Shown here: positions 6,535-14,187 of the stretch, in pieces | Layout of the letters: the number at the start of each line of letters is the position of its first letter | Position numbering within the stretch: the first letter of the stretch is position 1 | Source: DAOTWP01 sp034435675 | GTDB lineage: Bacteria; Chloroflexota; Anaerolineae; Aggregatilineales; Phototrophicaceae | Assembly (NCBI GenBank): GCA_034435675.1 | Contig: DAOTWP010000006.1 | Span: 1-16,295 of the forward strand | DNA length: 16,295 nt | Direction: 5' to 3' | Notes under the pieces: generated by a model | Seen by the model: only the letters and a program-made list of their open reading frames with translations | The model's database searches: none | What the model was told of the DNA's origin: nothing | Position numbers and translations under genes: made by a program

Positions 6535-7800
6535 ATGAACAACAACAATTACATGATGCTGCACAACTGTACGCTCATTGACGGCACGGGCAATCCGCCG
6601 CTGCGTGACGCCAGCGTGCTGATTGAGAACAACCGGATCAAGGCGATCACCAGCGGCGACACGCTGACCATGCCGCGTGTGGACCCGCGCACGATTCGCA
6701 ATTTTGACCTCGGCGGCGGTTATGTGCTGCCGGGCATCATTGACACCCATGTGCACATGATGTTTGAGTACGCACCTCTGGAAAAGCGCGTTGGCGTGCC
6801 CTTCTCGCTCAATTTCTACAAGGCAGTGCACCACATGCGCAAAACGCTCGACGCGGGCGTAACCTCGGTACGCGACGCGGGCGGCACGGATCTGGGCGTC
6901 CAGCAGGCGGTGGAACCGGGCGATGTCGCCGGTCCGCGGATGCAGATCAGCATCAGCGTGCTGGGCATCACCGGCGGGCACACCGACAACTGGCATCCGT
7001 CGGGCATCAACGCGCCGCTGTTCCCGGCATATCCCGGCAACCCGGATGGCATCTGCGACGGCGTGGACGGCGTGCGCAAAAAAGTGCGCGAGGTGCTGCG
7101 CGCCGGGGCGGAGATCATCAAAATCTGCTCCACCGGCGGCGTGCTGTCGCCCACCGACCACCCCGAATTCACGCAGTTTTCGCCGGAAGAACTGGCGGTC
7201 ATTGTGCAGGAAGCCGCTTACCGCCGGGGCGTGAAGGTGATGGCACACGCGCAGGGCGCAGAAGGCATCAAGAATGCCGTGCGCGCGGGGATACATTCCA
7301 TTGAACACGGCATCTTTTTGGACGACGAAGCGATTGAGCTGATGCTGCAACACGGCACGTATCTGGTGCCCACCCTGCTCGCGCCGTTGTCAGTGCTGGA
7401 AATTGGCGAGGCAACCGGCATGATGCCCGAATATGGCATGCGCAAGGCGCGCGAAACCATCGAGGAACATAAGGAGAGCATCGCGCGGGCGCACAAGGCG
7501 GGCGTGAAAATTGCGATGGGCACCGACGCGGGCGTGATGCCGCACGGCACCAACCTGCGCGAACTGGGGCTGATGCAGGACATCGGCATGTCCCCGATGG
7601 AAGTGCTGGTCGCCAGCACCAGAACCGCCGCGGCGTGCCTCGGCTGGGATAACCGCGTGGGCACGCTGGAAGCGGACAAGCTGGCAGACCTGATCGTCTG
7701 CACGCAGAACCCGCTGGAAAACCTGCGCGCGCTGGAAGACACCAGCAATATCACGCTGGTGGTCAAGGATGGCGTGGTGGAGAAGAATCTGCTGCAATAA
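6535..7800 (+). CDS. Metal-dependent amidohydrolase (imidazolonepropionase-like / Xaa-Pro dipeptidase-type)
   Basis: A cytosolic hydrolase of the amidohydrolase superfamily, 421 residues. The expected metal ligands are visible: His72 and His74 (DTHVHM), Lys196 (AEIIKICSTGG, probably the carboxylated lysine), His238 (VMAHAQG), His258 (SIEHGIF) and Asp331 (MGTDAG). The N-terminal LIDGTGNPPLRDASVLIENNR and the C-terminal KLADLIVCTQNPLENL are the usual beta-sandwich halves. The closest group known to me is the prolidase/N-acyl-amino-acid hydrolase-like set, so a peptide or acyl-amino-acid substrate is likely but unproven. I chose 6535 because GGGGAAG precedes it by 7 nt and the product matches family length. 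A TTG at 6466 and ATGs at 6499 and 6553 are in-frame alternatives. Intergenic repeats flank the gene on both sides. Confidence 0.9.
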   Translation: MNNNNYMMLHNCTLIDGTGNPPLRDASVLIENNRIKAITSGDTLTMPRVDPRTIRNFDLGGGYVLPGIIDTHVHMMFEYAPLEKRVGVPFSLNFYKAVHHMRKTLDAGVTSVRDAGGTDLGVQQAVEPGDVAGPRMQISISVLGITGGHTDNWHPSGINAPLFPAYPGNPDGICDGVDGVRKKVREVLRAGAEIIKICSTGGVLSPTDHPEFTQFSPEELAVIVQEAAYRRGVKVMAHAQGAEGIKNAVRAGIHSIEHGIFLDDEAIELMLQHGTYLVPTLLAPLSVLEIGEATGMMPEYGMRKARETIEEHKESIARAHKAGVKIAMGTDAGVMPHGTNLRELGLMQDIGMSPMEVLVASTRTAAACLGWDNRVGTLEADKLADLIVCTQNPLENLRALEDTSNITLVVKDGVVEKNLLQ

Positions 7801-7825
7801 GGCACAGCGAAGAATCTGTCTTCCT

Positions 7826-8100
7826 GAACGACGGGATGATGCGCTTTAACGATTAAATACGGAGAACAAGGGCGGACATGCGCTGCGCTTAGTCCTCCCC
7901 TACTGAGTCCTCCCCTGCGAACCGTAGGTTGTGTAGGGTGCGGATTAAGGGCGGACATGCGCTGCGCTTAGTCCTCCCCTACTGAGTCCTCCCCTACGAA
8001 CCGTAGGTTGTGTAGGGTGCGGACTAAGGACGCCTGCGTCCGCATGTCCGCCCAAACGCTGGATTATTTTGGAACACTGCATCATCCCCTTGTCCGGGTT
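7826..8100. mobile_element. MITE-like palindromic element with an internal tandem duplication
   Basis: The two ends form an imperfect inverted repeat. From the left the order is GGGATGATGC, AT-rich bases, GGGCGGACATGCG (7870-7882), the palindrome GCGCTGCGC (7880-7888) and TTAGTCC (7889-7895). Read inward on the minus strand from 8100 the order is GGGGATGATGC, AAAATAATC, GGGCGGACATGCG (8053-8041), the palindrome GGACGCCTGCGTCC (8028-8041) and TTAGTCC (8027-8021). The centre carries a 79-bp tandem duplication. No protein is encoded and no transposase is nearby. It resembles a non-autonomous palindromic element, though it could be an intergenic repeat of another origin. Confidence 0.6.
7871..8028 (+). 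repeat. Two tandem 79-bp units
   Basis: Unit 1 is 7871-7949 and unit 2 is 7950-8028; they are nearly identical, with only a few substitutions. Each unit contains an internal 15-bp near-repeat beginning AGTCCTCCCCTAC, so that motif occurs four times in all. Each unit ends in TGTAGGGTGCGGA. The near-identity suggests a recent duplication. Confidence 0.92.
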
Positions 8101-8148
8101 AACGGATAGATACGATGATAACGCATGGGGCAAAACATCCGTTTAGGC

Positions 8149-8178
8149 ACAGGGGCATACCGGGCGGTGTGCCCCTGT
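8149..8178 (-). terminator. Strong hairpin downstream of the SpoIIAA-like gene
   Basis: ACAGGGGCATACC (8149-8161) pairs with GGTGTGCCCCTGT (8166-8178) over a 4-nt loop, giving a 13-bp stem with one G-T wobble. It starts 42 nt after the stop codon of the gene ending at 8220. There is no U-tract directly after the stem (a T4 follows about 15 nt later), so it may be a non-canonical terminator or a 3'-end stabiliser. Confidence 0.5.
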
Positions 8179-8219
8179 TGGGTTGTCACAGTTGCGGCGG
8201 GTTGGTGTACCCAGCCCGG

Positions 8220-8639
8220 CTATGCGCCGCTGCCTGCCCCCAGCGCCCGCAGCGCTGCCTGCAAATCGGGCAGGGTTGAGTCCATTTCCTGCAAAAATTG
8301 CAGCGCTGCGTCCAGCGTGTTCACAAAGCGGAAGCGCGCCGCAAACATCTGCACGATCATCGACGCCAGAAAACGCAGCAGATGGTTGTCCACGCCGACC
8401 AGCAGGGTCCAACCGCCGCCGGCAGGCGTTGTGCCGCGCAGCGCGGAGATTTCGCGCACACTGGGCAGAAAGTCGAGGTCGCTGGCTTCGATGACCACAT
8501 GCACCAGCGGCGCGGACGAGCTGCGGCTCAGGTCGGCAATCTGCGCAACCATCTGTTCCAGATCGGGGTAGGTCAACTGCCCCCGGCAGGCACACAGGAT
8601 CACTTGCTGTTCAACGAGCCACATGACCTGAACGGACAT
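8220..8639 (-). CDS. SpoIIAA/STAS-like small protein
   Basis: A 139-residue cytoplasmic protein. It begins with a strand pair (VMWLVEQQVILCACRGQLTYPDLEQM), continues with a predicted helix, the strand PLVHVVIEASDLDFLP and GWTLLVGVDNHLLRFLASMIVQMF, and ends in a helix (TLDAALQFLQ). That alternation resembles the SpoIIAA/STAS or CRAL-TRIO-like fold often seen in small bacterial regulatory proteins. No phosphorylatable serine can be assigned with confidence. I chose the ATG at 8639 because AGGAGG (8653-8648) lies 8 nt upstream; an in-frame TTG at 8645 is too close to it. A promoter at 8833-8805 would give a leader of about 160 nt, and a hairpin at 8149-8178 follows the gene. The fold is inferred from pattern and the function is unknown. 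Confidence 0.75.
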   Translation of the reverse strand: MSVQVMWLVEQQVILCACRGQLTYPDLEQMVAQIADLSRSSSAPLVHVVIEASDLDFLPSVREISALRGTTPAGGGWTLLVGVDNHLLRFLASMIVQMFAARFRFVNTLDAALQFLQEMDSTLPDLQAALRALGAGSGA

Positions 8640-8804
8640 CGGCAAACCCTCCTCAGGCGCTTATGATTGCGTTTGGTAATGCTGCTGCACGTGCGCGGCA
8701 CTGCATGTGCCTTACACAGCATGAGGCGGCAGGACAGCGAAGAGGAAGTGCGGTGCCACGCCCCACACGAGGAAAACGGTTTCAGTATTCCCCCACTATG
8801 TTCT

Positions 8805-8833
8805 AGCATAACAAATCTTCCGAAGATCGTAAA
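8805..8833 (-). promoter_or_regulatory. Promoter of the SpoIIAA-like gene with palindromic spacer
   Basis: On the minus strand TTTACG (8833-8828) and TATGCT (8810-8805) are separated by exactly 17 bp. Inside the spacer lies the perfect palindrome ATCTTC-C-GAAGAT (8815-8827 in plus coordinates), a good candidate for a repressor operator. Each box matches four of six consensus positions. Confidence 0.45.
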
Positions 8834-8895
8834 CCATTCCAAATCGTCAGACCAATGCCAATCTGCCCGGCTGCGGCAGGCGTTCAAACGGCACA

Positions 8896-8924
8896 TTGTT
8901 CCCGCGCTAATAATCCTCTATACT
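8896..8924 (+). promoter_or_regulatory. Sigma-70-type promoter for the propeller/TPR gene
   Basis: TTGTTC (8896-8901) and TATACT (8919-8924) are separated by 17 bp and lie about 35 bp upstream of the ATG at 8960. This is the best consensus promoter in the window. It lies about 60 bp from the divergent promoter of the SpoIIAA-like gene. Confidence 0.55.
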
Positions 8925-8959
8925 GTAAAGTGTTCATTAAACTCAAAGCCGAGGCTGAT

Positions 8960-11278
8960 ATGCGGGACTCATTGAATCTGCCGGACATTGTTGCACAGGG
9001 CAAGCTGTACCGCCGCCAGGGTAGACAAATACTGCGAAATCTGCTGGTCGTGCTGGTGGTTGGCACACTGGTGGTCGGCGCTGCGTGGGCGCTGGGCAGC
9101 CCCACGATTGGCGCGCTGTATCTGCTGCGCGCGGGGGCATGGGAAGCCGTCAACGTGCCGGGCAACCCGGTTGATGTGCAGGTGTCACCGAGCGGCATCG
9201 TCTGGGTGCTGACGGTTTCACCTGATAGACTGCATCGTTATGACGGCGAGGAATGGACAGATTATTCGCTAGGTTTCGACTTTCACGTGCCATGCATCGG
9301 AAGTTGTTTGCTGCGTTTCGCCCTGCAGGGGGAGCAAGTCTGGCTGACGGTGAATGATTCTGTGGTGCAGTTGGACGGCGTGGAATGGACTGTCTACGAG
9401 AATATCCTGCCGGACGAGTGGGTAACTGGCATTACCGCCACAGAATCCGCTGTGATTATTGTTAATCGGGACGGGCAGTTGACAACGCTGATCGCCGGGC
9501 AGTGGCGCACCGATCCCCCCGCTTCTGTACTGCCACAATACGAAGCAAACTCGCAACTGCCGCCCACCCTGAGCCAATCTCCTGATGGAATCCCATGGCT
9601 GGTATTCAATGGGGTATGGTACTTTGAAGATGGTCTGTGGAAGCGGTCTTTCGATTACGATGGCTATCTGCTGGGTGTTGACCGGGAATATCTTTGGTTT
9701 CTCACCAGCGATGGCGTTGCCGGGCTGAGTCTGGATACCGCGACATGGCGCCTGTTCCCCTTAGCGCAGGAAGACCACCCGATGATCCGCATCCGCGATG
9801 GATATATATGGGCAGTGGCAGACTCCGGTGTATTTGTCTTTGACAACGGTGAATGGCAGCCTGCCGCAGCGACACTGCCACCGACGCCGCTGCAACCCAG
9901 CAGCATTGCACCGCTCAGCGCTGACAGCGCGTGGGTAGTTGCCACTGACCGGACGGAAGTCTCAAGTACCATGCTAAAGGGGGTGACTTCCTCCTACGGC
10001 TTTGGCTTGTTAGCTACCTGCGGCATGCCAATCGTGTTGGGAGTGTCGTTTTACATGCTGATGCGATACGCAATCAGAAGCCAGAAGCGCGTCCGGCGCG
10101 CACGGGAAATCATCTCCACAGTTCTGCCGCAGGTGCCCCCACGCCCATCCCTGTTTGCCAATCACGAAAAAGCTACCAGGCGTCTTGCCCTTGCTTTGTT
10201 AGTTTACGTCCTGATATTCGTAGGGCTAGTGTTTGCCGGGGTGATACTGAATATGCCTCCTTGGTTGGGCGTGTTGAGTGTTGTGCTATTGATTGTGCTG
10301 CCCAGTATCGTAGGTCTATGGTGGTCAACCCAACGATTAAGAGATCGCACGCTGGATGCCGAAAGCAGGGCGCACGTGAGGAGCGCGTTTTTGTTCAATT
10401 TGATGCAGTATGGTGCGCTTCTGGCGGGCTGTCTTATCCTGCTTAGTCTGATATTCTCCAGTGCGTTTTTTCTGGAAAACCTGCTGGTGGGTTTTATGGT
10501 GTACTTCGGCAGTGTACTCTTGTTGTTTGTGCTCATCCTCTCTCTGGCAGTTGCTTTGCCCATGCTGCGGATTATCAAGGGACCGCTCGCCAGAGGTGAC
10601 TATGAAACCGCGCTGCGCCAGATTTCCCGGATGCGGCGCGTGTTCCCCCGCCGGGTCAATCTGATGGGCGTGCATACGCTGATTCTGGGCACACAGGGGC
10701 AGTACGCGCAGGCGGAAACATTGACCCTGGATCTGATGACCGAGGCGCAGAACCAGGCGGTGCAGTATCAGGGTGTCTACATGGCAAATCTCGGTGTTTA
10801 TCGAACCGAACAGCAGCACTATGCCGAGGCGCTGCCTGTGCTGGAAACCGCCATTCTGATGATTCCAGAATATGTCTTCGGGTACCTTTTCCTGGCAGAG
10901 TTTTATCTGCTGCAAAATGCCGAACCGCAGCGCGCGCTGGAGTTGTGCGAAGCGGCACAGACCTTCCTGCGGCGCAATTTCAACAGGTCGCTGATACCGC
11001 ATGCACAGTGGGCGGCGGAAACCGCCCTGCATGGCTGGGCGCTCGCCGCCAACGGACGCCACGACGAGGCAAACGTACAGGTGCAGCGGGCGCTGGACGC
11101 TGTGCCGCCAAAACTGTGCTTCGCGGTTGCGGAGGTTTACCTGATCGCCGGGCATATCCGCCTGCTGCAAGAGGACCTGCCCGGCGCGCGAGGGTTCTGG
11201 GCAAAGGCGGCAGAAACCGACCCCAACGGCGGGCGCGGCAGCCGGGCGCGTGATCTGCTGGCACAGCACGCGGCATAG
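8960..11278 (+). CDS. Membrane protein with propeller-like ectodomain and C-terminal TPR region
   Basis: A 772-residue multi-domain protein of unknown function. The start at 8960 has GAGG 5 nt upstream and follows the promoter at 8896-8924; an open extension back to 8855 overlaps that promoter and is rejected. Residues 25-46 form one membrane helix. Residues about 50-335 hold repeated blocks of the kind VSPSGIVWVLT...LHRYDGEEWTDY and IRDGYIWAVADSGVFVFDNGEWQ, typical of two-component-regulator-type beta-propellers and probably extracytoplasmic. Helices follow near 346-370, 408-430, 433-455, 477-500 and 509-536. The tail (about 545-760) has TPR-like pairs such as GDYETALRQISRMRRVFP and QHYAEALPVLETAILMIPEYVFGYLFLAEFYLL. 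There is no kinase, HTH or catalytic domain, so a sensor or scaffold role is only a guess. Confidence 0.85.
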   Translation: MRDSLNLPDIVAQGKLYRRQGRQILRNLLVVLVVGTLVVGAAWALGSPTIGALYLLRAGAWEAVNVPGNPVDVQVSPSGIVWVLTVSPDRLHRYDGEEWTDYSLGFDFHVPCIGSCLLRFALQGEQVWLTVNDSVVQLDGVEWTVYENILPDEWVTGITATESAVIIVNRDGQLTTLIAGQWRTDPPASVLPQYEANSQLPPTLSQSPDGIPWLVFNGVWYFEDGLWKRSFDYDGYLLGVDREYLWFLTSDGVAGLSLDTATWRLFPLAQEDHPMIRIRDGYIWAVADSGVFVFDNGEWQPAAATLPPTPLQPSSIAPLSADSAWVVATDRTEVSSTMLKGVTSSYGFGLLATCGMPIVLGVSFYMLMRYAIRSQKRVRRAREIISTVLPQVPPRPSLFANHEKATRRLALALLVYVLIFVGLVFAGVILNMPPWLGVLSVVLLIVLPSIVGLWWSTQRLRDRTLDAESRAHVRSAFLFNLMQYGALLAGCLILLSLIFSSAFFLENLLVGFMVYFGSVLLLFVLILSLAVALPMLRIIKGPLARGDYETALRQISRMRRVFPRRVNLMGVHTLILGTQGQYAQAETLTLDLMTEAQNQAVQYQGVYMANLGVYRTEQQHYAEALPVLETAILMIPEYVFGYLFLAEFYLLQNAEPQRALELCEAAQTFLRRNFNRSLIPHAQWAAETALHGWALAANGRHDEANVQVQRALDAVPPKLCFAVAEVYLIAGHIRLLQEDLPGARGFWAKAAETDPNGGRGSRARDLLAQHAA

Positions 11279-11301
11279 CCCCCGCCCCCCACAACCCGGC
11301 A

Positions 11302-11329
11302 TTGCGCCTGTGCCTCTGGCGGGTACAAT
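11302..11329 (+). promoter_or_regulatory. Promoter of beta-phosphoglucomutase gene
   Basis: TTGCGC (11302-11307) and TACAAT (11324-11329) are 16 bp apart. Transcription would start about 20 nt before the ATG at 11355, just ahead of the Shine-Dalgarno AAGGAGG (11343-11349). This suggests separate transcription from the upstream membrane-protein gene. Confidence 0.45.
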
Positions 11330-11354
11330 CGCGGGTGAGTCTAAGGAGGGTTCG

Positions 11355-12011
11355 ATGACCATTCGCGCGTTTATCTTTGATCTGGATGGGGTGATTACCG
11401 ACACGGCGGAGTTTCATTTTCAGGCGTGGAAGCGCTTGTCCGAGGAGGAAGGGCTGCCCTTCACCCGCCAGGACAACGAAGCGCTGCGCGGCGTGTCGCG
11501 GCGCGAAAGCCTCAACCGCCTGCTGAAAGGTCGCCCGGTTGATGAGGACACCGCGCAGGCGTGGATGACCCGCAAGAACGACTACTATCTGGCGCTGCTG
11601 GAGACGCTCACGCCGGAACACCGCCTGCCCGGCGTGACCGACTTTCTGACCGCTGCGCGCGCGGCGGGACTGCTGATCGGCTTGGGCAGCGCCAGCAAGA
11701 ACGCCCGCCCGGCGCTGGAAAAACTGGGCTTGCTGGAGATGTTCGACGCGGTGGGCGACGGCTACAGCGTGGTCAACACCAAGCCCGCGCCCGACCTGTT
11801 TATCCGGGTTGCCGGGCGGCTGGGCGTCAACCCGGCGAACGCGGCAGTGTTTGAGGATGCCGAGGCAGGCGTGACGGCGGCGTTGGCGGGCGGCTTCCGG
11901 GCGGTGGGCATCGGCACATCCGACGTGGGGCACGCGCACATCGTCCTGCCAGGGCTGGCAGACATCACCCCACAGCAGGTGCTGGGGCGGCTGGAACAGG
12001 CGCAGAATTAG
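11355..12011 (+). CDS. pgmB: Beta-phosphoglucomutase (HAD superfamily)
   Basis: Interconverts beta-glucose-1-phosphate and glucose-6-phosphate in the cytosol, usually after a disaccharide phosphorylase. The ATG at 11355 follows AAGGAGG with 5 nt spacing, and the 218-residue length is normal. The HAD nucleophile and general acid are Asp9 and Asp11 in FDLDGVITDTAEFHFQAWK; the TDTAEFHF.AWK cap sequence is the usual beta-phosphoglucomutase hallmark, as distinct from other HAD phosphatases. Later motifs are SASKN (112-116), Lys143 (TKPAPDLF) and Glu167-Asp168. The LacI/ABC sugar block on the opposite strand nearby fits a disaccharide phosphorolysis pathway, although no phosphorylase gene lies in the window. 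The gene converges with the UbiA-family gene. Confidence 0.92.
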   Translation: MTIRAFIFDLDGVITDTAEFHFQAWKRLSEEEGLPFTRQDNEALRGVSRRESLNRLLKGRPVDEDTAQAWMTRKNDYYLALLETLTPEHRLPGVTDFLTAARAAGLLIGLGSASKNARPALEKLGLLEMFDAVGDGYSVVNTKPAPDLFIRVAGRLGVNPANAAVFEDAEAGVTAALAGGFRAVGIGTSDVGHAHIVLPGLADITPQQVLGRLEQAQN

Positions 12012-12034
12012 CCGCGTTCAGCTTCAAGCGCTGC

Positions 12035-12054
12035 CCCGCGACATAAAAAGCGGG
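12035..12054. terminator. Possible small hairpin between convergent genes
   Basis: CCCGC (12035-12039) and GCGGG (12050-12054) flank a 10-nt loop between the convergent pgmB and UbiA-family genes. The stem is only 5 bp and the A/T-run is in the loop, so terminator function is doubtful. Confidence 0.2.
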
Positions 12055-12996
12055 TCAAGCCGTGAAGAACCAGCCGAGCATCTGTGCCAGCAGCAGCACC
12101 ACCATCGCATTCGAGCTGGGGTATGGGTTGTGGCTGCGCGTATACGTGCGCGCGCCCCACAGCACCAGCGGCAGCGCGGCAAGGCTTGCCAGCACCACCG
12201 GCAGTGGGAGCAGTGTTCCTGCCAGCAGCAGCAGCAGTACGAATGCCGTCACTGCCACGCCCGCATACAGGCGGCGGAGCTGCGATACTGTCAGGCGCGT
12301 TGCCAGCGTATATTTGCCTACCTGTGCGTCGGCGCGGCGATCTGCCCATGTTGTCGCCAGCAGATTGTTGAATGTCAGCAGCGCAAACGGCAGCACAATC
12401 AGCCCCACGCGCAGGTCAAAACCGCCGCTTAGCACACTGTAGCCATACAGATGCAGCAGCAGCCCACCCAGCAGGGCGTTGTCCAGTTCGCCCCAACCGC
12501 GCCATGCCAGGCGCAGCGGCGGCAGCGAATACATCCACCCCCCCGCCGCCCCCAGCACCAGACATAACAACGCCGGTATATTCAGCCGCCCCAGCGCCAC
12601 ACCCAGCCCGGCAAGCGCCAGCCCCAGCAGCAGCGCCGCCCACGCCGCTTGCAGCGCCAGCACACGCGGCACAGCCCCACCCGGCGGGACACCGCTGCCG
12701 CCGCTGTAACGGGTCGGCACGGTCAGCGCGTCAGTTTCATGATCGGCGTATTCGTTGGTGTAGTGGATTGACACGGAGACCAGCAGCAGCGCAACCAGCC
12801 CCCAGACAATCTTTTCCGCCGCGTGCGGGGTGCCGGCATAACCGTGCGCGCGGGCAATCAGCAGCCCGGACAGATAGACCAGCACCACGCTGAGCATAAT
12901 CAGCGGGCGCGCCATGCCCCACAGCGCCAGCACAATGCGGCGCAGTCTCAGATGCAGAGGGTCGGTTGAGATCACCTGGTGCTGTTGCCCCGACAC
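12055..12996 (-). CDS. UbiA-family polyprenyltransferase (MenA-like)
   Basis: An integral-membrane prenyltransferase that attaches an isoprenoid chain to an aromatic or similar acceptor. The product has 313 residues with about eight hydrophobic segments. The first Asp-rich motif is NEYADHETD (Asn81, Asp85, Asp89) and the second is ADRRADAQVGK (Asp219, Asp223); these bind Mg2+ and the prenyl diphosphate. YSLPPLRL (157-164) is also typical. Similarity seems closest to 1,4-dihydroxy-2-naphthoate prenyltransferases, but the substrate cannot be fixed from sequence. The start is GTG at 12996, 36 nt after the lacI-family stop; the Shine-Dalgarno is weak. An ATG at 12915 (MARPLIML), just before the first helix, is a possible alternative. 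It lies downstream of the regulator and may be read from the same transcript. Confidence 0.88.
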   Translation of the reverse strand: MSGQQHQVISTDPLHLRLRRIVLALWGMARPLIMLSVVLVYLSGLLIARAHGYAGTPHAAEKIVWGLVALLLVSVSIHYTNEYADHETDALTVPTRYSGGSGVPPGGAVPRVLALQAAWAALLLGLALAGLGVALGRLNIPALLCLVLGAAGGWMYSLPPLRLAWRGWGELDNALLGGLLLHLYGYSVLSGGFDLRVGLIVLPFALLTFNNLLATTWADRRADAQVGKYTLATRLTVSQLRRLYAGVAVTAFVLLLLLAGTLLPLPVVLASLAALPLVLWGARTYTRSHNPYPSSNAMVVLLLAQMLGWFFTA

Positions 12997-13032
12997 AGTC
13001 TCTACCGCGCGAGCAGGAAGTCCGGCAAACGA

Positions 13033-14052
13033 TCAGCGCGGCGGGACGCATGAGTCGCGCACGACCAGCGCGGGCAGCACCAGTTGATTAGGCGTCTGCG
13101 GCATGCGGTTGTTGAGCAGGTCTTGCAGCATCTCGATCAGCAGGCGTCCGATTTCCGCCAGCGGCTGCTGCACAGTGGTCAGCGCGGGTGTGGTATAGCG
13201 CACCATCGGCGTATCGTCAAAACCGATAATTGACAGCGTTTCGCCCGGCAGCAGCCCACAGCGTACCGCCTCGTGCAGCACCCCCACCGCGATCAAATCG
13301 CTGACAGCGATCACGGCAGTCGGCTGCAAATCCGGCGGCAGCGCCATCCACTGTGCAAACGCCGCCCCCGCCGCGCGTTCGTCGTGCAGGCTGCGCACCA
13401 CATAGCGCGGGTCCAGCGGCAGCCCGGCTTCCAGCAGCGCCCGCTGGTAACCCGCCAACCGGAAATTGCCCGTCAGTGAATCTTCGGGCCAACCGATAAT
13501 GCCGATGCGGCGGTGTCCCAGTTGCAGCAGGTGCAGCGTGGCGTCATAGGTGCCGCTTTCGCCATCTGTGTCCACCCAGGGGAAGACCCACTCCGGGTTG
13601 CTGCGCCCAAACGAGACAAACGGGAATTTCTCGTCCAGCAAAAAGCGGATGCGCGGGTCGTCGTAGATCGTGTCTGCCAGCACAAAGGCGTCCACACGCC
13701 CGGTGCGGATCAGCTCGTCATAGACGGGCACAGGATCGCCGGAGGGATGCGTGAAGGTGAGCAGGTGGTAGCCCGCGTTTTCGGCAGCGCGCGCCAGATG
13801 GTACATGAAGCGGTCGAGGACGGCGTTCACTTTGTCGTCGGGGGCTTCGTGCCAGGCATAGCCCAGCAGGCGCGTGTGGTTGCGGCGCAGGTTGCGCGCG
13901 TTGATGTTGGGCGTGTACCCCACCCGCCGCGCCGCGTCAAGCACCTGCACTTCGGTGTCTTTGCTGTAGAATTCGGATTTGCCATTAAAAACATACGAGA
14001 CGGTGGCAATAGAGACGCCTGCCTCGCGTGCGACATCTTTGATTGTGGGCAT
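13033..14052 (-). CDS. LacI-family transcriptional regulator
   Basis: A cytosolic DNA-binding repressor, 339 residues, full length for the family. The N-terminus TIKDVAREAGVSIATVSYVF (3-22) is the LacI helix-turn-helix, followed by the hinge helix region (YTPNINARNLRRNHTRLLGY). Residues about 60-335 form the periplasmic-binding-protein-like sensor domain, ending in VVRDSCVPPR. No clear Shine-Dalgarno precedes the ATG at 14052, so translation may be weak. It lies at the 3' end of the sugar transporter and YesL block, all on the same strand, so the likely inducer is the transported sugar. That assignment is from context. The UbiA-family gene follows after 36 nt. Confidence 0.95.
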   Translation of the reverse strand: MPTIKDVAREAGVSIATVSYVFNGKSEFYSKDTEVQVLDAARRVGYTPNINARNLRRNHTRLLGYAWHEAPDDKVNAVLDRFMYHLARAAENAGYHLLTFTHPSGDPVPVYDELIRTGRVDAFVLADTIYDDPRIRFLLDEKFPFVSFGRSNPEWVFPWVDTDGESGTYDATLHLLQLGHRRIGIIGWPEDSLTGNFRLAGYQRALLEAGLPLDPRYVVRSLHDERAAGAAFAQWMALPPDLQPTAVIAVSDLIAVGVLHEAVRCGLLPGETLSIIGFDDTPMVRYTTPALTTVQQPLAEIGRLLIEMLQDLLNNRMPQTPNQLVLPALVVRDSCVPPR

Positions 14053-14070
14053 TGTTCTGCTGCTGTTCGA

Positions 14071-14097
14071 TGTACGTAGCTAACCTTTGATTGTACA
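14071..14097 (-). promoter_or_regulatory. Candidate promoter/operator of the lacI-family gene
   Basis: On the minus strand TACAAT (14095-14090) is a plausible -10, about 40 nt upstream of the ATG; the -35 is weak. TGTAC (14071-14075) and GTACA (14093-14097) form an inverted pair spanning the -10 and the start of transcription, which could allow autoregulation. The arms are short, so this is tentative. Confidence 0.28.
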
Positions 14098-14105
14098 CAA
14101 AACAG

Positions 14106-14135
14106 AAAAAAACTCACCGTCCATTTTGTGATGGA
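14106..14135 (-). terminator. Possible terminator after the YesL-like gene
   Basis: On the minus strand TCCAT (14135-14131) pairs with ATGGA (14124-14120) over a 6-nt loop. Seven bases later a run of seven T follows (14112-14106). The stem is short and the gap is long, so this is a weak candidate. Confidence 0.28.
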
Positions 14136-14187
14136 AATCCCGCGCAATTTTGGGCAATCTGCCCTGCCGCCTGCGCAAGCCCACCTG

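Noticed and set aside
7871..8028. The 79-bp tandem units as a possible CRISPR array.
   Set aside because: There are only two directly adjacent units with no unique spacers, and no cas genes are in the window.
7945..8133. A minus-strand frame containing a repeated PTVRRGGLSRGGLS peptide.
   Set aside because: The repetition comes from the 79-bp DNA duplication inside the palindromic element, not from a protein repeat.
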